Below are positions 58,415 to 64,000 of a DNA stretch of 64,000 bases, in pieces (the first letter of the stretch is position 1; the number at the start of each line of letters is the position of its first letter). The notes under the pieces were generated by a model that was given only the letters and a program-made list of their open reading frames with translations, did not search any database and was not told where the DNA came from. Source of the DNA: JASGTU01 sp963821815 (GTDB lineage: Bacteria > Chloroflexota > Anaerolineae > Caldilineales > Caldilineaceae); contig CAWGFG010000006.1 in assembly GCA_963821815.1 (NCBI GenBank), positions 2,356,001 to 2,420,000 of the forward strand. Direction: 5' to 3'. Position numbers and translations under genes: made by a program.

Positions 58415-59050
58415 ATGAAGGCATTTACGATGATGGGGCGGACGATCAAAGCCGTCTACGATGATCTCTTTCTTTGCGTCTATCTCAGCCTACTTTGGTG
58501 GATAGGCACGATACTCATCATTCCCGCTGCACCTGTAACGTTGGGTGTTCAGCATGTGGCCAATCGCATTGCAAATTACAAGCGCGTTGACTCAACCTTC
58601 TTTTTTCAGGCGGCTCGTTCGTATTTCGGTATAGGGTGGCTGGTCTACATCATCCGCGTCGGCGTCCCTGTGACCATAGCCGTCAACATTTGGTTCTATA
58701 TGAACATGGAGGACGTAACCTGGATCTGGTTGGTCGCAATCTTTTTTATGTGGCTGTTGGTCGTTTCACTCATGGTGGGCATCTATCTGTTTCCGCTCTT
58801 TTGGCAACAGGATCAACCGAGTGTCAAGATGATCCTGCGGAACGCATTCATCTTGACCCTGCAACGGCCCCTTTACACGTTCCTGATGCTGCTTTTCATC
58901 GGTGTTCTGGTCGGCTTAAGCTTGATCCCCATCGTTGCGCTCTTCCTGACGCCAATGGCAGTCGCCATCGCCATGAACTTCGCACTAAACGGCATTCTGC
59001 AGGATATAGGCCTTGCGCCACAGCCGCCGGTTGTCGACTCGCGGCGTTAG
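58415..59050 (+). CDS. DUF624/YesL-like membrane protein
   Basis: 211 residues with about five helices. It starts FTMMGRTIKAVYDDLFLCVY and continues LSLLWWIGTILIIPAAPVTL, the pattern of DUF624 (YesL) proteins, which often accompany sugar ABC transporters or regulators. Other helices: ITIAVNIWF-like, WIWLVAIFFMWLLVVSLMVG and LLFIGVLVGLSLIPIVALF. No transporter gene is directly adjacent. The end (PPVVDSRR) is polar. A hairpin follows the stop. Confidence 0.7.
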   Translation: MKAFTMMGRTIKAVYDDLFLCVYLSLLWWIGTILIIPAAPVTLGVQHVANRIANYKRVDSTFFFQAARSYFGIGWLVYIIRVGVPVTIAVNIWFYMNMEDVTWIWLVAIFFMWLLVVSLMVGIYLFPLFWQQDQPSVKMILRNAFILTLQRPLYTFLMLLFIGVLVGLSLIPIVALFLTPMAVAIAMNFALNGILQDIGLAPQPPVVDSRR

Positions 59051-59053
59051 TGC

Positions 59054-59090
59054 GGCGTTGCCCATGCGGAACAACATACCGCATGACGCC
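59054..59090 (+). terminator. Hairpin after DUF624-like gene
   Basis: Outer arms GGCGT/ACGCC and inner arms CATGCGG/CCGCATG are separated by four unpaired bases on the left arm only; the loop is 9 nt. It starts 3 nt after the stop. No T-run follows (TAAATTG). Confidence 0.5.
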
Positions 59091-59153
59091 TAAATTGTAG
59101 AGCTTTAGGGTATCGGCGACGCTTGTCACTGTGTATCCGGGACAGGAAGTATT

Positions 59154-59492
59154 ATGAAGGTAACCGAATTTCAGAAATACCAGGAAGAATCACGCAAGAC
59201 TTGGAGCCTGATCCACACAGACCACGCCATTGTCTATCCCACGCTGGGCCTGACAAATGAAGCCGGTGAGGTTGCCGGCAAGGTCAAGAAGATTTTCCGT
59301 GACAAAGGCGGCATCATCAGCGAAGAGGATCGCCAGGCGCTCAAGGGCGAACTTGGCGATGTGCTCTGGTACCTGACACAAATTTGCACTGATCTAGGGC
59401 TCAGCCTGGAAGAGGTGGCGGAAGCAAACATCGAGAAGCTGTTTTCGCGGATGGAGCGCGGCCAAATACAGGGGGACGGCGATAACCGCTAG
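59154..59492 (+). CDS. MazG-like nucleotide pyrophosphohydrolase
   Basis: 112 residues with GGACAGGAAG before the ATG. The all-alpha NTP-PPase pattern is clear: LGLTNEAGEVAGKVKKIFRD (about 31-50) gives the first metal-binding Glu residues, and LKGELGDVLWYLTQICTDLG (about 63-82) the E-x-x-D pair. It is a single-domain form, shorter than E. coli MazG. The family hydrolyses NTPs or dNTPs to monophosphate and PPi, cleaning the nucleotide pool. It converges with tag, with one base between the stops. Confidence 0.9.
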   Translation: MKVTEFQKYQEESRKTWSLIHTDHAIVYPTLGLTNEAGEVAGKVKKIFRDKGGIISEEDRQALKGELGDVLWYLTQICTDLGLSLEEVAEANIEKLFSRMERGQIQGDGDNR

Positions 59493-59493
59493 G

Positions 59494-60096
59494 CTAACGG
59501 TTATCCGGATGGCAGAAGCAGTCCAGCGTGTGATCATTGACCATGCCCACCGCCTGCATGAATGCATAGCAGATGGTTGGCCCGACAAACGTAAAGCCGC
59601 GCTTTTTCAACGCCTTGCTCATTTGGGCGGATTCCTCCGTCTGTGCCGGAACTTCGCTTATTGTACGGCGATGGTTGACTATGGGTTCTCCACCAACAAA
59701 TTGCCAGATATAGGCGTCGAAATTACGGTGCTCCTCTTGTACGGCGAGAAATGCAATTGCGTTCTTGACCACGCCGCGCACTTTCAACCTGTTGCGCACA
59801 ATACCGGGATCCTGTAGCAGTTCAGCGATTTTCTGCTCGTCATATTGCGCGATGGTGTCCGCGTCGAAATTGTCGAACGCGGCACGGTAATTCTCGCGCT
59901 TTTTGAGTATGGTGCTCCAACTTAAGCCTGCCTGTGCGCCTTCCAAATTGAGCATCTCGAACAACATACGATCATCGTGCACGGGTACTCCCCATTCGTC
60001 ATCATGGTAGGCGACGTACAGCGCGTCGTCTCCGACCCAATCACATCGAACCACGCCATCTGCTGCTGACATATTAAGCGCTGCCTCTCGACTCAA
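59494..60096 (-). CDS. tag: DNA-3-methyladenine glycosylase I
   Basis: 200 residues; an ATG at 60072 would start at MSAADGVVRCDW, closer to the family start. It removes 3-methyladenine from DNA. Seen: RCDWVGDDALYVAYHDDEWG with the zinc-binding Cys and His, FEMLNLEGAQAGLSWSTIL with the catalytic-pocket residues, and the C-terminal zinc part FVGPTICYAFMQAVGMVNDH then DCF. Length is normal. It stands opposite a nucleotide-pool hydrolase gene, both with housecleaning roles. Confidence 0.95.
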   Translation of the reverse strand: MSREAALNMSAADGVVRCDWVGDDALYVAYHDDEWGVPVHDDRMLFEMLNLEGAQAGLSWSTILKKRENYRAAFDNFDADTIAQYDEQKIAELLQDPGIVRNRLKVRGVVKNAIAFLAVQEEHRNFDAYIWQFVGGEPIVNHRRTISEVPAQTEESAQMSKALKKRGFTFVGPTICYAFMQAVGMVNDHTLDCFCHPDNR

Positions 60097-60310
60097 CCTT
60101 TGTCAAGCAATATCATCATATACGAATTCAACCCGATTTCGACTGGCGTTGCAAGTTGGTGCGCATTTCGTCGTATGGCCTCAGCCTTGCTACACTACGG
60201 TATGAACGCTCAGCACATCGGTATCGCCTGTCGATGTTGATACGGCACGGCAATTATGCACCAGGCGTTCATCAACTCAATCGCAATAATCTGAAAAACG
60301 GGAATATTCT

Positions 60311-61093
60311 ATGACATTTGAAGATCGTGTAGCGTTGGTCACAGGCGCAGGATCCGGCATCGGAAAGGCATCCGCACTAATGCTGGCGGAACGGGGAGCG
60401 AAAGTTGCCTGTCTTGGACGGACGCAAGCTCAACTGGAAGAAGCTGTGGCAGAGATTGAGGCGGAAGGCGGCTCTGCGATGGCAGTCATTGCCGACGTGT
60501 CACAGGCGGATCAGATGCAGGCAGCCTTCGAGCAGGTCGGAAAGCAGTGGGGGCGAATCGATATTGTGGTCGCTAATGCAGGCATCAACGGCGTCTGGGC
60601 GTCCTTGGAAGACCTGACACCGGAAGAGTGGGACCAAACACTGGACATCAATCTCAAGGGCACCTTCCTAACTGTGAAATACGCCTTACCCTATATGAAA
60701 CTGCACGGCGGGTCGATCATCGTTGTCTCTTCGGTCAACGGCACGCGCATGTTTAGTAATACAGGTGCGACTGCATACTCGTGTTCCAAGGCGGGTCAGT
60801 TGGCCTTCACCAAAATGGTGGCGCTTGAGCTTGCGCCCCAAAAAATTCGCGTCAATTGCGTCTGCCCTGGTTGGATCACGACAGAGATTCGCGACAATAC
60901 CTATCGCCGCAACCTGGAAAATGTCCGGTATCCGATTGAGTATCCGGCTGGCTTTATCCCGCTCACCGGCGGAAAGCCTGGCACAAGCGAACAGGTAGCC
61001 GAAGTCATTTCGTTCTTGGCTTCAGATGCAGCCAACCACATCACCGGCACTGAAATGTGGATCGACGGCGGTGAGTCGCTCATCCAGGCGTAG
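60311..61093 (+). CDS. SDR-family oxidoreductase
   Basis: 260 residues of the classical short-chain dehydrogenase type. The cofactor loop is VTGAGSGIGKAS (about 10-21), then IVVANAGINGVW, the catalytic Ser in IIVVSSVNGTR and the Tyr/Lys in AYSCSKAGQLAF (about 155-166). The end HITGTEMWIDGGESL is typical of FabG-like enzymes. Arg in GRTQ after strand 2 suggests NADP(H), but this is weak. A close paralogue follows 187 nt downstream in the same orientation. Substrate unknown. Confidence 0.92.
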   Translation: MTFEDRVALVTGAGSGIGKASALMLAERGAKVACLGRTQAQLEEAVAEIEAEGGSAMAVIADVSQADQMQAAFEQVGKQWGRIDIVVANAGINGVWASLEDLTPEEWDQTLDINLKGTFLTVKYALPYMKLHGGSIIVVSSVNGTRMFSNTGATAYSCSKAGQLAFTKMVALELAPQKIRVNCVCPGWITTEIRDNTYRRNLENVRYPIEYPAGFIPLTGGKPGTSEQVAEVISFLASDAANHITGTEMWIDGGESLIQA

Positions 61094-61280
61094 CTTGTGA
61101 GTTAGCGCTCGGAGGTTGCTCATAGGTGGTTGCAAATTCGCAAGGTTACATATGGCAAGCAGTCCCATGGTACGATTGTCGGCCCTTGACGCAGGCAGCT
61201 GTGCCGCCAGTGTATGAGGGACTTGCAACTTAATGATTGGATCCAGTAGATCAAACAAAATTAATAGATAGTGAAAAGGG

Positions 61281-62066
61281 ATGGCGGCAATGGCTAACAA
61301 AGTAGCACTGGTTACAGGAGCCGGTTCGGGCATCGGCAGGGCGACGGCGGAGTTGCTGGCTGAACAGGGCGTTGCTGTTGCATGCCTCAGCCGCACAGAA
61401 AGTCAGCTGCAGCAAGTGGTGAACGGTATCGAACAGACAGGTGGTGAAGCCATGTTCATCACAACCGACATCTCGCAACCTGAGCAGATGAAAGCAGCTG
61501 TCGAGCACGTGATCGAACGCTGGGGGCGTCTGGATATCGTTGTCGCCAATGCCAGCATCAACGGCGTATTCGCACCGTTGGAGGACCTGACGCCAGATGA
61601 GTGGGATCAGACGCTGGATATCAACCTAAAGGGCACGTTTCTGACGGTGAAGTATGCCACGCCGCACCTGAAAAAACAGGGCGGTGCGGTCGTGGTCGTA
61701 TCGTCCGTAAACGGTACGCGTAAATTCAGCAACACCGGCGGCACAGCCTATGCCTGCTCCAAGGCGGGTCAGCTTACATTTACAAAGATGGTAGCGCTGG
61801 AGCTTGCGCCACACAAGGTGCGCGTCAACTGCATCTGCCCAGGCGCCACAGATACTGAAATCGGTGACAATACGGAACTCCGCAACAGGGAGTCCATCGT
61901 ATGGCCCGTCGTCTATCCCAAAGGCGTGGTGCCGCTCACCGGCGGTAGAGCCGCCAGCAGTCGCCAGGTTGCCCAGTTGATCGCGTTCCTGGTTTCCGAT
62001 GCAGCCGACCACATCACCGGCACCGAAATGTGGATTGACGGCGGTCAAACGCTTGTTCAGGGTTAG
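61281..62066 (+). CDS. SDR-family oxidoreductase (tandem paralogue)
   Basis: 261 residues, AAAAGG before the ATG; a second ATG nine bases on is possible. It is alignable with the preceding SDR over its whole length, about two thirds identical by eye, including DLTPDEWDQTLDINLKGTFL and FSNTGGTAYACSKAGQL. Cofactor loop VTGAGSGIGRAT and Tyr/Lys (YACSK) are intact. One motif residue differs: VVANASING has Ser where the NAG motif has Gly. It looks like a gene duplication with divergence of the substrate loop (about 190-215). A long perfect hairpin follows. Confidence 0.92.
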   Translation: MAAMANKVALVTGAGSGIGRATAELLAEQGVAVACLSRTESQLQQVVNGIEQTGGEAMFITTDISQPEQMKAAVEHVIERWGRLDIVVANASINGVFAPLEDLTPDEWDQTLDINLKGTFLTVKYATPHLKKQGGAVVVVSSVNGTRKFSNTGGTAYACSKAGQLTFTKMVALELAPHKVRVNCICPGATDTEIGDNTELRNRESIVWPVVYPKGVVPLTGGRAASSRQVAQLIAFLVSDAADHITGTEMWIDGGQTLVQG

Positions 62067-62089
62067 CTGGTGAGGTCAGTATCGTTACA

Positions 62090-62126
62090 GGTATCCGCAT
62101 CAAAGTCATTCTTTGATGCGGATACC
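62090..62126. terminator. Perfect 16-bp hairpin after the SDR pair
   Basis: GGTATCCGCATCAAAG and its exact reverse complement flank the loop TCATT. It starts 24 nt after the SDR stop and lies before the end of the convergent MFS gene. No T-run follows, but the stem is very stable. Confidence 0.6.
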
Positions 62127-62243
62127 AGCCATGGAGCCAGTAAAGACTCAGCGTGAAGTATCTGTCAAGTCTCAGCCGATGAATAACTGTGCCATGCACT
62201 ATGACCGGCTCGTGCGCCGACGGGTTAGGCTAAGTTCCGATGT

Positions 62244-63464
62244 CTATTCAGCGGATAACTGAGCGTGTTTGGGCAGGAAGAAGACAGCGGGCACTGCAAA
62301 CAGTCCTACGATAGCGGCAACCGTAAAGGCAAAGGTAAGCCCATTGCTGTCCGCCAGCCGACCGACCACAAAGATGGCAGCAGCCCGTAGCAGGAAGTTC
62401 ATGGCCATCCAGATGCCATTGGCCATGGCTCGGTGGTCAGGAAACTGGTCCTGGACGATGGCCATGATCACGGGTGTCACCGAGATAGCGGTGAGTCCTA
62501 AACCGACCAGCAAGATGACAGGCGTCCAACTTGGTCCGTACAGCAGCAACAGCAGCAGGATCGGCGACACGGACAGCACGAACAACAAAATGCGCTCTCT
62601 GCCCAATTTGTCGCTGAGCGTGCCCGTCAACAGTGCGCCAGCCACACCAGCCGCCTCAAGAATTGTCAAGGAAGCTGCAGCCAGCCAGACGCTAACCTGC
62701 AGTTCATCGGCCATAAATATGGGGAGATAAGTGGTGATTGCGACAGCCACCAACGCTTTGGTTCCCATGATCCAGGCCAGTACAGGATATACTTTCTTGG
62801 CAACCGGCCACATAGTGGCGACGGACAGCGTCTTCTTGTTGGCCGGTCGAGCCGCAACCGAGTGCAGACTCCAAAACATGATCGCTGAGGTTGCCCAACC
62901 GACGAAGGCCAATCGCCAAATCCCTTGCAACCCCCATAGACCGACAAACGAAATCACAACCACCGGCCCCAATGCACGACCAGACTCGCCTGCAGCCATG
63001 AAGATGCTCATGCCAGTGCCTACGCGATTGCCTGCCAACCGAGCCACCATCGCCGGCGCCGGTGCGTGAAAGGCTGAAATGCTAACCCCCACCATGAGCA
63101 GGATAAAGACAAGCGATATGTAGCTCGGCGCAAATCCGATCATGCACATCAGCGTTGCTGTAACCGCCGGGGCAAGAATCACAAAATAGCGCACGCTAAT
63201 GCGGTCGGCGAGATACCCGATGAAAGGGTTGAGCAGACTGGCCAACTGCGTAAAGATGACAAGGCTGCCGGCTGCAGCGTAGTTGATGCCAAGCGTATCG
63301 CGAATCAGCGGAAGAAGCGGCGCCAGAAATGCTGTGTACGTATCGTGAATGAAGTGACCGCCGGCAATGGTGGCGACTTGACCTTTGTGAAACTCAGTAG
63401 AGGCTGCACGCACAGCTTCGGCGTCACCTACCGCTTTGGTCACGCCTAAGTCTTGAGTAGTCAT
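62244..63464 (-). CDS. MFS transporter, fosmidomycin-resistance (Fsr) type
   Basis: 406 residues with 12 helices. The first helix GGHFIHDTYTAFLAPLLPLI, with the HxxHD-like start, is the hallmark of the Fsr group; RISVRYFVILAP follows helix 2, and HAPAPAMVARLAGNRVGTGM marks helix 4-5 loops. Fsr of E. coli exports fosmidomycin; natural substrates are not known. It converges with the SDR pair and may not be linked to it. Confidence 0.88.
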   Translation of the reverse strand: MTTQDLGVTKAVGDAEAVRAASTEFHKGQVATIAGGHFIHDTYTAFLAPLLPLIRDTLGINYAAAGSLVIFTQLASLLNPFIGYLADRISVRYFVILAPAVTATLMCMIGFAPSYISLVFILLMVGVSISAFHAPAPAMVARLAGNRVGTGMSIFMAAGESGRALGPVVVISFVGLWGLQGIWRLAFVGWATSAIMFWSLHSVAARPANKKTLSVATMWPVAKKVYPVLAWIMGTKALVAVAITTYLPIFMADELQVSVWLAAASLTILEAAGVAGALLTGTLSDKLGRERILLFVLSVSPILLLLLLYGPSWTPVILLVGLGLTAISVTPVIMAIVQDQFPDHRAMANGIWMAMNFLLRAAAIFVVGRLADSNGLTFAFTVAAIVGLFAVPAVFFLPKHAQLSAE

Positions 63465-63719
63465 AGGTTATCATTCAAATCTAACATAAGTGAGGAGCCG
63501 GGGTATCGCATTTCGAAACAGTTAACCCTAGTGATCGGCATTCGTCAAATTTGGTTGAGTTGGCGGCGCCAATACACCGCGTGGTTGGTCAACGGTGCGA
63601 TTGTGTAATCGATGGTGAGTTTTCGTGTAGACTTTGGACACGCTGTCTTTTTCGCTATGCTACGCGTAATGTATAGTTGGCGGTAACAACCATGAACAAC
63701 ATCGCCCTCATTTACCAAC

Positions 63720-64000
63720 ATGACTGAATCTGAATTGAACTACATAGACGCCGATTCGCAGCGCAGAACAGTGTTGGTAGCCGTCTTGAACAACGCCGGC
63801 GACCTGCATAGGGCCGCATCGGACGGCTGGTATCGTATTCCGCAGCGTCGTGCGCCCAGACGTGTCGGTGCTGACTACATTGCCTTTTACCAGACTGGCT
63901 CATTTAAGGGTGAACCGGAAGCGCAGACCATCACGTATTTCGCGCCGACGAGACGCTACCGGCTGATGACGCGTGCGGAGATGTTGCCAGATGAAGCCGA
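63720..64000 (+). CDS. Hypothetical protein (3' partial)
   Basis: An ATG at 63720 opens a frame that runs to the window end without a stop (at least 93 codons). The N-terminus reads VLVAVLNNAGDLHRAASDGW, YRIPQRRAPRRVGADYIAFY and TRRYRLMTRAEMLPDE. I recall similar uncharacterised proteins in Chloroflexota with the same LNN-GWYRIP-AFYQT order, but no function is known to me. There is no signal peptide or helix-turn-helix in the visible part. Confidence 0.65.
   Translation, partial: MTESELNYIDADSQRRTVLVAVLNNAGDLHRAASDGWYRIPQRRAPRRVGADYIAFYQTGSFKGEPEAQTITYFAPTRRYRLMTRAEMLPDEA

Overview
The window looks like a chromosomal segment of a Chloroflexota bacterium, most likely class Anaerolineae (Caldilinea-like). 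This is inferred from gene content, not from a marker gene. The signs are several exported proteins with long Ala/Thr/Pro or Glu/Thr/Pro linkers, membrane proteins of the PTPS-related (YfhO-like), DUF2723 and DUF2142-like types, a VanW protein, ThyX instead of ThyA, a HerA-like ATPase beside a possible HAS-barrel protein, and paired Yip1 membrane proteins. I see no rRNA, tRNA, CRISPR array, insertion sequence or prophage. The 5'-most gene (1-870) and 3'-most gene (63720-64000) run off the window.

Layout. 1-4774: a co-directional set of two membrane proteins, a MutL-like ASKHA protein and a PTPS-related membrane protein. 4782-11330: thpR, a tethered surface protein, glyA, a UMF1-type transporter and a ParB-like protein. 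11683-14400: a membrane-anchored lytic transglycosylase and a SanA/YdcF-like protein. 14432-17994: a sugar-phosphate module (SIS isomerase, PfkB kinase, GatZ/KbaZ-like protein). 18010-27177: fmt, amt, DUF2723, an SH3b lipoprotein, an S4 protein, DUF1385 and a double-domain thyX.

27604-40425 is the most distinctive region: cysD, cysNC (PAPS synthesis), a nucleotide-sugar dehydrogenase, a bifunctional fucokinase/GDP-fucose pyrophosphorylase (fkp), an exported PD40 propeller, a WcaJ-type priming transferase and a phosphohexomutase. Together these could supply activated sulfate, a UDP-uronate, GDP-fucose and a lipid-linked first sugar, so a sulfated fucose- or uronate-containing exopolysaccharide is a reasonable hypothesis. 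In this region only, I find four apparent single-base (+1) frameshifts: one in cysD, one in the dehydrogenase and two in fkp. They mean either local decay of the pathway or a badly resolved stretch of sequence.

40439-64000 holds a Yip1 pair, an orphan xanthine-dehydrogenase-type large subunit, a HIT protein, an M29 aminopeptidase, a CBS protein, the HerA-like ATPase with its neighbour, an exported acidic protein, a sugar ABC permease pair without its other subunits, VanW, a GT-C-like membrane protein, metG, a DUF624-like membrane protein, a MazG-like hydrolase, tag, two tandem SDR oxidoreductases and a fosmidomycin-resistance-type MFS transporter.
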